64,000 bases of DNA from Armatimonas rosea (GTDB taxonomy: Bacteria; Armatimonadota; Armatimonadia; Armatimonadales; Armatimonadaceae): contig NZ_JACHGW010000003.1 in NCBI RefSeq assembly GCF_014202505.1, positions 124,001 through 188,000 on the forward strand, read 5' to 3'. The translations under genes and the position numbers were made by a program. The notes under the pieces were generated by a model. It was not told where the DNA came from, did not search any database, and saw only the letters and a list, made by a program, of their open reading frames with translations. Shown one piece after another: positions 7,922-17,113 of the stretch (its first letter is position 1; each line of letters opens with the position of its first letter).

Positions 7922-8343
7922 GCCTTTTGTTACTAGATACCAATATCCTAATTCATGGCGCACGCCGCAGTGATGTCTGGGCACAGATTGTTTCTCTCTG
8001 TGATCCGATGCTTGCTCTACCAATCCCTCTTGTCCATATTGTTTCGCATGGCGAGTCCCTCTCATTTGCGGAGCAACGTAGCTGGGGAGAAGAACGCCGC
8101 AAACAGCTTACCTACTTGTTGGGCTACTTCGAGATGATCACAATTGATCCTCTTGATCTCGATTCATATGCCCTATTGGATAGTTACAGTCGTCGCAAAG
8201 GTTTTCGTATGGGCAAAAACGATCTCTGGATTGCTGCTGCGGCCCATACCTCGGGCGCGACTATTGTCACTACTGACAGAGATTTTGATCATCTGGACGG
8301 TAAGTTTCTTCAGCGTCTGTGGATTGATCCCACTACCCCTTGA
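7918..8343 (+). CDS. PIN-domain endoribonuclease toxin (VapC-like)
   Basis: The 141-residue protein has the PIN layout with the expected acidic residues: Asp7 in LLLDTN, Glu46 in HGESLS, Asp102 in GKNDLWIAA, and Asp120/Asp122 in TTDRDFD. These bind the divalent metal that cleaves RNA, often a tRNA or rRNA in VapC toxins. The start codon overlaps the antitoxin stop (ATGA). Its last 11 bp overlap the end of the converging RtcB RNA-ligase gene. The RNA target cannot be predicted. Confidence 0.9.
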   Translation: MSLLLLDTNILIHGARRSDVWAQIVSLCDPMLALPIPLVHIVSHGESLSFAEQRSWGEERRKQLTYLLGYFEMITIDPLDLDSYALLDSYSRRKGFRMGKNDLWIAAAAHTSGATIVTTDRDFDHLDGKFLQRLWIDPTTP

Positions 8344-9856
8344 TCGTCATCAGGGGGGTGAGCTCGGCGACGGGCTGGGCGATCTGTGCGCCGTGGAGGG
8401 TCTCGACGATGGGGCCGATTCCTTTGAAGGCGTAGGGGGCTTCCTGGCGGATCTCATCGAGCTTTTTCTCCACAATGTCGCGGCGGCTCTTGACATCCTG
8501 CCGGCGCAGGTCTGTCGGAGTGACGATACGAAAGCGCTCTAGGAACGCCTGAAACTCTGCTTCGTGGCCGTGGAGCGCATCGCCGCGGGAGAGGGCGCGG
8601 CCGGCACCGTGGCTGGCGCTACTCAGCGACTCGGGGTTGCCGCGCCCGGCAAGGAGAAAGCTGCTCGTGCCCATAGAACCGGGGACCAGAACGGGCTCGC
8701 CCGTGTAGGCAAACTCCGTACCCGCCATTGTCTCGTAGCCGCGCGCCGGACACGCGCCCTTGCGGTGGAGTACTTGGCCGCTTGCCTCGCGCCAGAGGTA
8801 GTTGTGGGGAGCGTCGTAGAGCAGCGACGATTCGCTCTCGCCGCAGACCGTAAAGAGGCCGCGTAGGGCGATCAGGGCGAGAAACATCCGGTTGGCAAAG
8901 GCGAAGCTGGCCGCGTTGTGGAAGGCGTCCCAGAAGAGCGCTGCCTCGGCACGAAAGCGCTCGCCCTCGGGGAGGAGGAAGATGCCGTTGGCGGGATGCT
9001 TGAGTGTCGCGGGGTAGAGCTGGCGCACGACATCGCGGTAGTAATTACCACAGAGGTGCCCGATCCCCACCGAGCCCGTGTGCACCATGACGGTCACCAT
9101 GCCCGGCTTAATCCCCCAAGCGTGCGCGGTCGTCCCGTCCAGGATCTTCTCGACCCGCTGAACCTCCACAAAGTGGTTGCCGCCGCCGATACTGCCGATC
9201 TGGTTGTCCCGGCTGAGGGTGCCCGGCTGGCCGATAAAGTCGTCGAGGGCGAAGACACGCTCCGCCTTGGGGCTTCCCTGGTGGTCGATCCGCCCTAGCT
9301 CGTCGGCGATGGGCAGGTCGTGGAAGAGCGCCCAGGTGCCCTCATCCTGAGACTTGGGAACCGTGTTCAGCAGGCCGGTGATCCCCTCGGTGAAGAGCGC
9401 CCGGCGCTGCGTGCCGGTCATGGGGATATTACGACCCCCTTCGAAGTACAGATGCCGAAAGGTCGTGTCCAGCTCCTCGCGCTTGCTCAAAATGGTCTCC
9501 GCATCGAGCCCCGTGAGGTGCAGGCGCATGCCGCAGTTGATGTCGCTGCCGATTGCCTGGGGCACCACAAAGCCGCGGGTAGCGAGCACGGTGCCCACGG
9601 GGACGCCGCGTGCCTTGTGAAAGTCCGGCGTGAGCGCCACTTGTTCAATGCCCGGTGCCTCGTCGAAGCTCTCCGGGAGCGCGTCGGCGAAGGCCTCCAC
9701 GGACTCCTGGAGTGTCAGCATCTCAAGCAGCTCGGAGACCGCATTGGCCTCGACCGGGACATCGTCGCTGGCAAAGAGAGTCGTGGCAATGCCCTGTGGG
9801 TTGTTCACTTTGAGCCGGAAGGCATCGAGGCGTGTCAGGCGCGGGTCGTGGTTCAT
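8333..9856 (-). CDS. rtcB: RtcB-family RNA ligase, paralogue 1
   Basis: The 507-residue protein has the RtcB ligands for Mn and GMP in order: SDINCGMR (Cys108), GGGNHFVE (His228), HTGSVGIGH (His259), DAPHN (His351), and SASHGAGR with the His416 that takes the guanylate. RtcB joins 2',3'-cyclic phosphate or 3'-phosphate ends to 5'-OH ends, the ends left by many toxin ribonucleases. A second, quite different RtcB is encoded at 24809-26158. No archease gene is present. The stop lies inside the end of the PIN toxin gene on the other strand. Confidence 0.93.
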   Translation of the reverse strand: MNHDPRLTRLDAFRLKVNNPQGIATTLFASDDVPVEANAVSELLEMLTLQESVEAFADALPESFDEAPGIEQVALTPDFHKARGVPVGTVLATRGFVVPQAIGSDINCGMRLHLTGLDAETILSKREELDTTFRHLYFEGGRNIPMTGTQRRALFTEGITGLLNTVPKSQDEGTWALFHDLPIADELGRIDHQGSPKAERVFALDDFIGQPGTLSRDNQIGSIGGGNHFVEVQRVEKILDGTTAHAWGIKPGMVTVMVHTGSVGIGHLCGNYYRDVVRQLYPATLKHPANGIFLLPEGERFRAEAALFWDAFHNAASFAFANRMFLALIALRGLFTVCGESESSLLYDAPHNYLWREASGQVLHRKGACPARGYETMAGTEFAYTGEPVLVPGSMGTSSFLLAGRGNPESLSSASHGAGRALSRGDALHGHEAEFQAFLERFRIVTPTDLRRQDVKSRRDIVEKKLDEIRQEAPYAFKGIGPIVETLHGAQIAQPVAELTPLMTIKG

Positions 9857-9908
9857 CAGTGCTGTATCGCCTGGGAGTGTCGTTCAGGTAAACTTATAGG
9901 CAGGTTCT

Positions 9909-10412
9909 ATGCAGGAGACACAACTGGATTCCCGTGTGCTCGGGGCGCAGGCACAGACGGGGGAGACACTGGAGGCGCTCACGGCCCGCAAGCCGACCAT
10001 GATTGTCTTTACACGCCACCTCGGCTGCCCGTTCTGCCGCGAGGTGCTACGGATTCTGGCGACCCGGCGTGCGGGGATCGAGGCGACCGGTATCCAGCTT
10101 GCCTTGGTGCACATGGCGAGCGAGGCGCAGGCCGCGCCGTTCTTCGCCAGCTTCGGCTTGGGCGATCTGCCGCGCTTCGCGGACCCGAGACAGCAGCTCT
10201 ACAAGGCATTTGGTCTGCAGCGGATGCGCTGGTGGGAGGTCTTCACACCGCGTTTCTGGCTCAAGGGAATCGCGATGACCACACGCAACGGCGGCGGCCT
10301 GCCGGTAGGGGATGTGTTCCAGCTCGCGGGAGCGTTTGTGGTCTTTCAAGGACGCATCGTCCAAGAGATTCGCACGGCCCGCTCTAGCGATACCCTAGAG
10401 CTGCCTCGCTAG
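9909..10412 (+). CDS. Peroxiredoxin-like (AhpC/TSA-related) protein
   Basis: The 167-residue protein has a thioredoxin fold with the active-site motif CPFC (Cys40, Cys43) in TRHLGCPFCREVL. It resembles the PRXL2/AhpC-TSA-like group, which lacks the usual T-x-x-C peroxiredoxin motif and is thought to reduce peroxides or disulfides. The C-terminal half contains a WEVFTPRFWLKG segment that often follows in this group. There is no signal peptide, so it is cytoplasmic. Its last 4 bp overlap the end of the converging small membrane-protein gene. Confidence 0.78.
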   Translation: MQETQLDSRVLGAQAQTGETLEALTARKPTMIVFTRHLGCPFCREVLRILATRRAGIEATGIQLALVHMASEAQAAPFFASFGLGDLPRFADPRQQLYKAFGLQRMRWWEVFTPRFWLKGIAMTTRNGGGLPVGDVFQLAGAFVVFQGRIVQEIRTARSSDTLELPR

Positions 10413-10768
10413 CGACGGCACCAACCGATAGTCAACAGTATCGTTGCTACCAGAGTCAGTGGAATTGAGAGGAAACCCCAGCTCTTGCTGAACGAGGAAA
10501 GGTTGAGGAAGGTGCCAAAGAGCGCTAGACAAAGCCCGAGGCTGATGCGAAGCACGCCACTCCACTTTGGCTCCATTCCTTTACCCCACTCGGCGATTCC
10601 GAGGAGGGCGACCAACCCGATGAGAGTCAGGGCCGTGCCGCTGATCTGAAAGATTCGTGCTCGGTCACCAAAGGGATCGTCGAGGGGCAGCAGACGCGAC
10701 GCGATCAGGAGGGCCGCTCCGTTGAAAATCGCAAGCATGCCGAGGCGGCGCTGGCTTCGGATGGTCAT
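10409..10768 (-). CDS. Small four-helix membrane protein, unknown
   Basis: The 119-residue protein has about four hydrophobic segments (about 9-25, 40-60, 70-88 and 97-115) and basic ends (MTIRSQRR, CRR). I do not recognise a family. It shares an 86-bp divergent promoter region with the phosphoesterase gene, and both promoters are of the leaderless type. Its TATAAT lies exactly 6 nt before the ATG. Confidence 0.75.
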   Translation of the reverse strand: MTIRSQRRLGMLAIFNGAALLIASRLLPLDDPFGDRARIFQISGTALTLIGLVALLGIAEWGKGMEPKWSGVLRISLGLCLALFGTFLNLSSFSKSWGFLSIPLTLVATILLTIGWCRR

Positions 10769-10774
10769 GTCGCT

Positions 10775-10780
10775 ATTATA
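10775..10780 (-). promoter_or_regulatory. Leaderless -10 box (small membrane protein)
   Basis: TATAAT on the minus strand, then AGCGAC, then ATG at 10768: a 6-nt gap. Confidence 0.65.
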
Positions 10781-10842
10781 GCGCTGGGGGAGCGGCCCCG
10801 GTTGTGGTGGCAGAATTTAATCTTTCTCCGGGCAAACTGCGC

Positions 10843-10848
10843 TACAAT
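10843..10848 (+). promoter_or_regulatory. Leaderless -10 box (phosphoesterase)
   Basis: TACAAT, then CGGGGC, then ATG at 10855: a 6-nt gap. It decides the start of the phosphoesterase gene. Confidence 0.65.
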
Positions 10849-10854
10849 CGGGGC

Positions 10855-13323
10855 ATGATAAGCAAACGCACCCTGGCTCTGAGTGGAGCCCTGATCCTTG
10901 GCACGAGCACGGCGCTGGTCGCGCGGCAGCGGCTGGATATCCTCAAGGGCGGCTCGCTGCGGCTGGCGGCGACGGGCTGGACGATCTCTCCCGTGGGGTC
11001 GGCACATGCGACGATGGGGGACACGCTGCTCTCTGCGGCGCTTCGGCCCGATGGCCAGCTCCTTGCGGTGACCAATGGCGGCGGCGCGGCACACGGGGTC
11101 AGCCTGATCGACACGGCGACCGGGGCGCTGAAGCAGCAGGTGAAGTTTGGGCGAACCCACGCGGGGCTGGTCTGGTCGCCCGATGGTGGGACTCTCTTTA
11201 TCTGTGGCGGGAACTCCGGGCTGATCCAGGTCTTGACCAAGCAGGCCGATGGCAGCTACGCGCCCGGAGCGCCGCTGACCGTGCTCGACACCAAGCCCAT
11301 TGCGGCGGGGACAAAGAAGGCAAAGCGCCAGAGCGGGGTCTATCTGGGGGGAATTACCCTGGCTCCCAGTGGCAAGCGCCTCTACGCCGCCGATCTCACG
11401 AGCGATACGATTGTCGCGCTGAATACCGATGGCACGGAGAAGATCGAGCGGGAGCTAGAGGACGGCGCAAGGCCGGGGGCGCTGAGGCCGACCGCGGACG
11501 GAAAGTATCTCCTCTGTGCGCTCTGGGGCAAGGCGCAGGTGCTGGTGCTGGATGCGGCGACCCTGGAGACCAAGCGGACCCTGAAAGTGGGGGCGCATCC
11601 CAACGACCTCCTGCTCGCCTCCGATGGCCGGCTCTTTGTCTCGTGTGGCAACGACGACTCGGTCTATGTGTTTGACTTTGCCAACCTCGATGTCTCGGCG
11701 TCGGTGCGCGATGAGGACTCGCCGCAGCTGGAGAAGATTGTCACGCGCCTGCCTCAGCAGAGCTCGCCGGGGGCTACGCCGTCGTCGCTGGCGCTCTCCC
11801 CCGACGAAAAGACCCTCTATGTCGCCTGCTCGGATATCAACGCGGTCGCCGTGATCGCCACCGAGCGCCGGGGCGGGAGCAAGGTCGCTGGGTTCATTCC
11901 CACCGCACACTACCCGACCACGGTGACGGTCTCCAGTGATGGGAAGAAGCTCTTTATCGGCAGTAGTAAGGGAGTCGGTACGGGGGCAAACCCCAGCGAG
12001 AAGCCCGACCCCGAGTACGCCCGCGGCTTTTCGTATATCCTGAGCCTGCTCAGTGGCGTGGTCTCCACGGTCCCGACCCCCGATGCCAAGCAGCTCGCCG
12101 ACCACACGCGCAAGTGCCTTGCCAATGTCCCCAAGGTCCGCGAGCCCAAGCCCGGCAGTAGCGCGATTCCCAGCAAGCTCGGGGAGAGGTCTCCCATTGA
12201 GCACGTGCTCTACATCATCAAGGAGAACCGCACCTACGACCAGGTGCTGGGCGACCTGGGCAAGGGCAACGGCGATAAGAGCCTCTGTCTGTTCGGCGAG
12301 GATGTCACCCCCAACCACCACGCGCTGGCCCGTGAGTACGTCACGCTGGACAACCTCTACTGCTCTGGCGAGGTGAGTGTGGACGGCCACCACTGGAGCA
12401 ACGCGGGGATTGTCCCGGACTTCATGCAGCGCACCTGGCCCGCGCAGTACGGCGGCAAGGGCGCACCCCCGCTCAATGGCGGCGACTCGGGCGACCCGCT
12501 CTCGATGACACCGTCGGGGAAGATCTGGGACGCCTGCCAGCGCGCTGGGGTGAGCTACCGGACCTACTACTACCACACCAAGAAGAACCAGAGCGAGGAG
12601 TGGGCCGCCGCCCGTGCCAAGGGCGAGCGCGACTCCAAGGCCGCCGATATCTTTATCCGTGAGCTGGCCGAGTTTGAGAAGAACAACAACCTCCCCAAGT
12701 TCATGGTCATGGCGCTCTCCGAGGACCACACCCGGGGCGCGACCGCGGGTGCGTTTACCCCCAAGGCCTCGGTGGCGTCCAACGACCAAGGAATCGGCAA
12801 GATTGTGGAGGCGTGTAGCAAGAGCAAGTACTGGAGCAAGCTGGCGATCTTCATTATCGAGGACGATGCCCAGAACGGCCCTGATCATGTCGATGCCCAC
12901 CGAACTGTGGGGCTGGTGGTCTCGCCCTACACCCGCTTGGGGCGCGTGGACTCGACTTTCTACACCACCTGCTCGTTCTTGCGCTCGATGGAGCTGATCC
13001 TGAACGTGCCGCCGCTCTCGGTCTTTGATGCCAGTGCCACCCCGCTCTGGGCCAGCTTCGGCACCAAGCCCGACACCACTCCCTACACCTGCCGCCCGCC
13101 CAAGATCGACCTGAATGCCAAGAACCCCGGCGGCACGAGCGAGGCCAAGGAGTCGGCGGAGCTGGACCTCGACGAGCCCGACCACCTCGACCAGGCCGAG
13201 GAGCAGACCCTCAATAAGGTGATCTGGGAGAGTGTCAAGGGCAAGGGCGTCCCTTACCCCGGCCCGACCCACCGGTTCCTGGGGATGTCTACGGCTTCAC
13301 CGCAAGCGCCCCGGGGATATTGA
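10855..13323 (+). CDS. Secreted beta-propeller/phosphoesterase (PF04185-like)
   Basis: The 822-residue protein has a signal-like N-terminus, a seven-bladed YVTN/NHL-type propeller (about 45-410, with repeats such as LSPDEKTLYVACSDINAVAV), and a phosphoesterase domain from about residue 450 (HVLYIIKENRTYDQVLGD). The metal-binding segment IIEDDAQNGPDHVDAHR is present. The domain belongs with phospholipase C and acid phosphatases of the alkaline-phosphatase superfamily. Proteins of this two-domain form are exported, but the substrate is not known. I chose ATG 10855 over an upstream in-frame codon because a TACAAT box lies 6 nt before it. The end overlaps the converging subtilase gene by 35 bp. 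Confidence 0.87.
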   Translation: MISKRTLALSGALILGTSTALVARQRLDILKGGSLRLAATGWTISPVGSAHATMGDTLLSAALRPDGQLLAVTNGGGAAHGVSLIDTATGALKQQVKFGRTHAGLVWSPDGGTLFICGGNSGLIQVLTKQADGSYAPGAPLTVLDTKPIAAGTKKAKRQSGVYLGGITLAPSGKRLYAADLTSDTIVALNTDGTEKIERELEDGARPGALRPTADGKYLLCALWGKAQVLVLDAATLETKRTLKVGAHPNDLLLASDGRLFVSCGNDDSVYVFDFANLDVSASVRDEDSPQLEKIVTRLPQQSSPGATPSSLALSPDEKTLYVACSDINAVAVIATERRGGSKVAGFIPTAHYPTTVTVSSDGKKLFIGSSKGVGTGANPSEKPDPEYARGFSYILSLLSGVVSTVPTPDAKQLADHTRKCLANVPKVREPKPGSSAIPSKLGERSPIEHVLYIIKENRTYDQVLGDLGKGNGDKSLCLFGEDVTPNHHALAREYVTLDNLYCSGEVSVDGHHWSNAGIVPDFMQRTWPAQYGGKGAPPLNGGDSGDPLSMTPSGKIWDACQRAGVSYRTYYYHTKKNQSEEWAAARAKGERDSKAADIFIRELAEFEKNNNLPKFMVMALSEDHTRGATAGAFTPKASVASNDQGIGKIVEACSKSKYWSKLAIFIIEDDAQNGPDHVDAHRTVGLVVSPYTRLGRVDSTFYTTCSFLRSMELILNVPPLSVFDASATPLWASFGTKPDTTPYTCRPPKIDLNAKNPGGTSEAKESAELDLDEPDHLDQAEEQTLNKVIWESVKGKGVPYPGPTHRFLGMSTASPQAPRGY

Positions 13324-14575
13324 GCACGCCCTTGCCGATGCGCCCGGCGTAGCTGGGGTTGACACTGTCCACCGAGCGCGCGCTCTTGGTGAGGGCATCG
13401 CCCACTTTATCGGCGGGCAGGCTCGGGCTGGCGGCGCGGACCAGCGCGGCGGCACCGGAGACAAACGGTGCCGCAAAGCTCGTGCCGGACCACGTGGCAA
13501 ACCCGCCGCCGATATAGGTGCTACGGATAGCGGTGCCCGGGGCGGAGAGGGCGACATGGGAGCCGTAGTTGGAGAAGCTGGACTTCTGGTCGGTGCTATC
13601 CACGGCGGCGACTGCGATCGCATCGCTGAAGCCGGCGGGGTAGTCGCGCTGCTCCTTGCCGGCGTTGCCGGCGGAGGCGACAACCACGACCCCGGCTTTG
13701 CGGGCATCCTGGATTGCATTCTGCAGGGTTCGTGAGGCCGTGGGGGTTCCAAAGCTCAGGTTGACCACGCTCGCGCCGTGGGAGACCGCCCAGCGCAGCC
13801 CCCGGACCACGTCAAAGACCGTCCCGGTGCCGTCGGCGTTGAGCACCCGCACCGGCATGATCCTGGCATCGGGGGCGACCTGTGCAATCACGCCCGCGAC
13901 CATGGTCCCGTGGCCTCGCGCCTGGTTCTGGGAGCCGTCGGCACTATCGTCGGGGGCGGCTGTGGGGGTGATGGCGTTGTAGCCCGTGGTCAGGTGCCCA
14001 CTGAGCGTCGGGTGGCTCGCCTCGACCCCCGTATCGAGCACCGCAACCGTCACGGAGCTGCTACGGCGGACACTGCGCGAGACGCTCAGCCCGACTTGCA
14101 GGCTTGGGTTGGGGTTGACCGTCGACGCACCGTAGTTGCTCGACAGCGAGACATAGCTACTATCGGAAGTGCCGACAAAGTCAAACGGGACATGGATCGG
14201 GTCGCCGGTGACACTCCCGCCCTCGGGGCAGCGCACGCCGTCGTCGGGCTCCGCATCGGTGAAGCGGGGGTCCTTGAGCATCCGCGCTGTGAGGCTCCCC
14301 CGGTCCTCGTGGTCGTCGTCGCGCTGCCGGAACTGGTAGAGGCTGCCGTCGGACTCGCCATCCGCGAGGGTGAGGCCGTACTCACGTGCGAGTGCCGCAG
14401 GGTCGACCCCGGGCTGGAGCCGTAGGACAATCCCCCGAGCCAGCGCGCTGTTGGGCGAGGGAGTCGGAGACGGGGTGGGCGTGGGGCTTGTCGTGCCGCT
14501 GCTTCCGCCGCAGCCTTGGAGAGCGAGGCTCACCAGTGCGAGCCCCAGGAGTGCAAATGCTGATCTCGTCATCAT
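13289..14575 (-). CDS. Secreted S8 subtilisin-like protease, lipoprotein
   Basis: The 428-residue protein starts with a lipoprotein signal (lipobox LQGC, Cys22), a short Pro/Ser/Thr linker, a propeptide-like region and an S8 domain. The catalytic triad is Asp181 (VAVLDTGVEASHP), His222 (RGHGTMVAG) and Ser366 (SGTSFAAPF), with oxyanion Asn304 (SAGNAG). The ATG follows the CHAT gene stop by 7 nt. The box GATAAT that precedes it by 6 nt overlaps that stop codon, so the gene can be both the fourth gene of the sigma-CHAT operon and separately transcribed. A GTG at 14590 is a possible alternative start. Confidence 0.9.
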   Translation of the reverse strand: MMTRSAFALLGLALVSLALQGCGGSSGTTSPTPTPSPTPSPNSALARGIVLRLQPGVDPAALAREYGLTLADGESDGSLYQFRQRDDDHEDRGSLTARMLKDPRFTDAEPDDGVRCPEGGSVTGDPIHVPFDFVGTSDSSYVSLSSNYGASTVNPNPSLQVGLSVSRSVRRSSSVTVAVLDTGVEASHPTLSGHLTTGYNAITPTAAPDDSADGSQNQARGHGTMVAGVIAQVAPDARIMPVRVLNADGTGTVFDVVRGLRWAVSHGASVVNLSFGTPTASRTLQNAIQDARKAGVVVVASAGNAGKEQRDYPAGFSDAIAVAAVDSTDQKSSFSNYGSHVALSAPGTAIRSTYIGGGFATWSGTSFAAPFVSGAAALVRAASPSLPADKVGDALTKSARSVDSVNPSYAGRIGKGVLNIPGALAVKP

Positions 14576-14581
14576 GTCTTG

Positions 14582-14587
14582 ATTATC
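14582..14587 (-). promoter_or_regulatory. Leaderless-type -10 box of the subtilase gene
   Basis: GATAAT, then CAAGAC, then ATG at 14575. The first base departs from TANNNT. The box overlaps the TAA stop of the CHAT gene. Confidence 0.45.
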
Positions 14588-17111
14588 CACTTCCTAGCAA
14601 GCAAAACGCTGCCCAGTAGTACGGGTGCGGACGCTGCCTCTGGAGGGCTTGTTGCGCCGCCCGTAGTGCTCCCGCAGGGGATCTTCCCTCGGCGAGCCGT
14701 TCGTAAAAATCCGCCATCAGGGTCGCCGTCGCTGCATCGTCGGCGGGCCAGAGGCTCGCGGCCACCCGCTGTGCCCCCGCCGCCAGAAAGCCGCGCACCA
14801 GCCCAAAAGGCTCCTCTCCCGCCCCGATCTGCGCCACGGCGGTCTGGCAGGCCGAGAGGGTCACCAGGTCCGCGTCGAGGCGCAGCCCGTAGAGGTCCCG
14901 TGCGAGCAGCCAGCCATCGGCGAGCTGTAGGCCCGAGAAGAGCGGGTTGTCCTGGCGGAAGAGCGCGTGGGTGGCCAGGTGCAGGATCGCCTTCCCCGCA
15001 CTCGCCGCCTGGACTGCTTCGAGGGTCGCCGCGCTCCCCGTCAGTGTCGTCACCCCCGTGAGACACGGGGTAATTGCTTCGACTTCCGCTTGGGCCTGCT
15101 CGGTTCCCACGCTGGGGAGGCTGACTAAGAGCGCGGGGCCGGTGCGTAGGGTCGAGCTTGCCCTGCGCTGGGAGAGCGTGTGCCAGACCGCCGCACTGGG
15201 CGTGACCACGAGTTCATGACGGTCCAGAAGATAGGCAGTGCCGTCGTGTAGGGCGGCGAGGGGCAGGCCGTGGAGGGGACCGGTGGGAACGACGATCAGC
15301 CGCTCGGTGCGAATCTTCTCCGCGAGCGGGCGAAAGCTGAGGTCGTAGAGCTGCCCTAGGACCGCATCCAGCTCGGTCTTGAGGGCGGGCGCGAGGAGGG
15401 GACGAAGGCTGGGAGCGCCGGCCATCTTTTGCAGGTGGTAGCGGAAGCGGCGCGCGGCGTGCTGGAGCTCGGTGAGGGAGGCGAGGTGGGGGACAGCGCT
15501 CAGGCGCTCCCGCTCCAGAACAAACGCCCCAAGGCTCTGGCCGAAGCGCCCGTAGACCAGGAGGGTCTCGTCGGGGGCGAGGGCTGCCTGGAGGCTCGCG
15601 AGGTCCGGGAGGGTGCTCTGAAAGATGCTCTGGGGGAGGAGCTGGGAGAGCTCACTCTGGCGGAGTGCCTGGGCGTAGGCGGACTCCAGCTGCGAGAGAT
15701 CGCGGGCGACCAGGCCATGACGCTGGGGCTCGCTGGGGTCTTGAGGGAGAGTCTCGCGGTAGGCGCGGCTGAGCTCGGCGCGGAGGGTCTCCAGGGCGGG
15801 GCTCGACGGTAGCTGGGTGGCGACCGCGAGGACACGCTCTAGCAGCAGGCGGGAGCGGGAGCGCTCGGTGACCGTGAGGGCCTCGGCGAGCTCGCTCTCG
15901 GTGGAGACGCCTTGGAGCAGCAGGCTCGCCAGCTCCCCGTAGACCGCCTCTTTATCGGAGAGGAAGGCGACATGGAGCTCCTCGGGGGCGATCCCGGCAC
16001 GGAGGCTCTCCAGCGCGCTCACGCTACGGCGTAGGTGCTCCAGGGCTTGCGTGCGATCGGGGGCTTGCAGACCCAAGGCGCGCTCGGCGCGGCTCTCCAG
16101 CCAGACCCGACCCGTGGTGCGTGCGAGCGCTGCGACCTCTTCCAGGCCCTCCCCCAGGACCAGCTGCGCCTCCGCGACCCAGCCGGGGAGCTGTGCGGCG
16201 GCGAAGCCGTCGCGTGCGGCCTCTGCTGCCTGTCGTGCCTCGTCGGTGCGGCCCTGGCGCTGGCGCAAGAGGGCGCGCAGGAGCTGGACATGGGCCTGTT
16301 GTACTGCATTGCCCTGCGCCACAAAGAGCGCCTCGGCCTCGGTGAGCCGCGCCTCGGCATCGTCGTTGCGCCCCTGCTGGGCAAAGACCGCCGCCTGCCC
16401 CAGCGCGCCCCGAGCACGGTCGTAGTCGAGGGGGAGCTGGTCGAAGATCGCCCGCGCGCTCTCGTAGTGGGCCAGTGCCTCGGGGAGCAGGTTGAGGGCG
16501 CGGTAGGTCTCGGCCAGGTCGATCGCGGCGCGTGCCTGCTCGTGCTCGGCGGCCTCTTGCTGAAACGTCTCTCGCGCCTCAGTGAGCAGGGCCAGCGCAC
16601 GGGCGTAGCGGCCTGCACTGACACTGAGAAACCCCAGGTTGGTGGTGACAACCGCGGCATCGAAGGCGGAGCCCAGGGTCTCGTAGCACTCTCGGGCCAG
16701 GGCATAGCGCCCCTCGGCCTCGTCGGCGCGGCCCAGGTAGGTCAGCGCGATCCCGGCATTGACCGCGAGGCCTGCCTGGAGGCGCGGGTCGGAGTCGAGG
16801 CCGCTTGCCTTGTCGTAGCAGGCGAGAGCGGCGCTGTACTCGTCCCGGCGCAGGTGGAGGCTCCCTAGGTTCCCCAGGACGCGGGCGGCATCGCGTGGCG
16901 GGAGCTGCGGCTGTAGTGTCTGGGCCAGGGCAATGGCCTCGTCGTAGCGCCCCAGCATGCCAAGGCTGTCGATCTCTCCGATCCGCACCTGCGCGGCCCG
17001 GAGCGTCTCGCCGGCGTCGGTTGCCTCTTGTACGGCGCGCGCAAAGGCAAGGAGCGCGTCTTCGTGGCGACCCTGTTGCCGGAGCGAACGCGCCTCCGCC
17101 AGCGCGTCCAT
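14583..17111 (-). CDS. TPR-CHAT caspase-like protease
   Basis: The 842-residue protein has about ten tetratricopeptide repeats in its first 330 residues, a linker, and a C-terminal CHAT domain (about 560-842). The CHAT dyad is intact: His715 in HLATHALF and Cys755 in LSACQT, with the GEEPFGLVRGF and SLWPADD motifs that follow. CHAT proteins are caspase/separase-clan cysteine proteases. In known cases a TPR partner or nucleic-acid sensor switches them on. There is no signal peptide. The start is 2 nt after the stop of the preceding small gene, so it is co-transcribed with the ECF sigma gene. The substrate is unknown; the adjacent genes are candidates. Confidence 0.92.
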   Translation of the reverse strand: MDALAEARSLRQQGRHEDALLAFARAVQEATDAGETLRAAQVRIGEIDSLGMLGRYDEAIALAQTLQPQLPPRDAARVLGNLGSLHLRRDEYSAALACYDKASGLDSDPRLQAGLAVNAGIALTYLGRADEAEGRYALARECYETLGSAFDAAVVTTNLGFLSVSAGRYARALALLTEARETFQQEAAEHEQARAAIDLAETYRALNLLPEALAHYESARAIFDQLPLDYDRARGALGQAAVFAQQGRNDDAEARLTEAEALFVAQGNAVQQAHVQLLRALLRQRQGRTDEARQAAEAARDGFAAAQLPGWVAEAQLVLGEGLEEVAALARTTGRVWLESRAERALGLQAPDRTQALEHLRRSVSALESLRAGIAPEELHVAFLSDKEAVYGELASLLLQGVSTESELAEALTVTERSRSRLLLERVLAVATQLPSSPALETLRAELSRAYRETLPQDPSEPQRHGLVARDLSQLESAYAQALRQSELSQLLPQSIFQSTLPDLASLQAALAPDETLLVYGRFGQSLGAFVLERERLSAVPHLASLTELQHAARRFRYHLQKMAGAPSLRPLLAPALKTELDAVLGQLYDLSFRPLAEKIRTERLIVVPTGPLHGLPLAALHDGTAYLLDRHELVVTPSAAVWHTLSQRRASSTLRTGPALLVSLPSVGTEQAQAEVEAITPCLTGVTTLTGSAATLEAVQAASAGKAILHLATHALFRQDNPLFSGLQLADGWLLARDLYGLRLDADLVTLSACQTAVAQIGAGEEPFGLVRGFLAAGAQRVAASLWPADDAATATLMADFYERLAEGRSPAGALRAAQQALQRQRPHPYYWAAFCLLGSG

Positions 17112-17113
17112 GG

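Noticed and set aside
11455-13272. Long open frame antisense to the phosphoesterase gene
   Set aside because: It follows from GC-rich codon structure on the other strand. It has no ribosome site or domain, and the sense protein is well supported.
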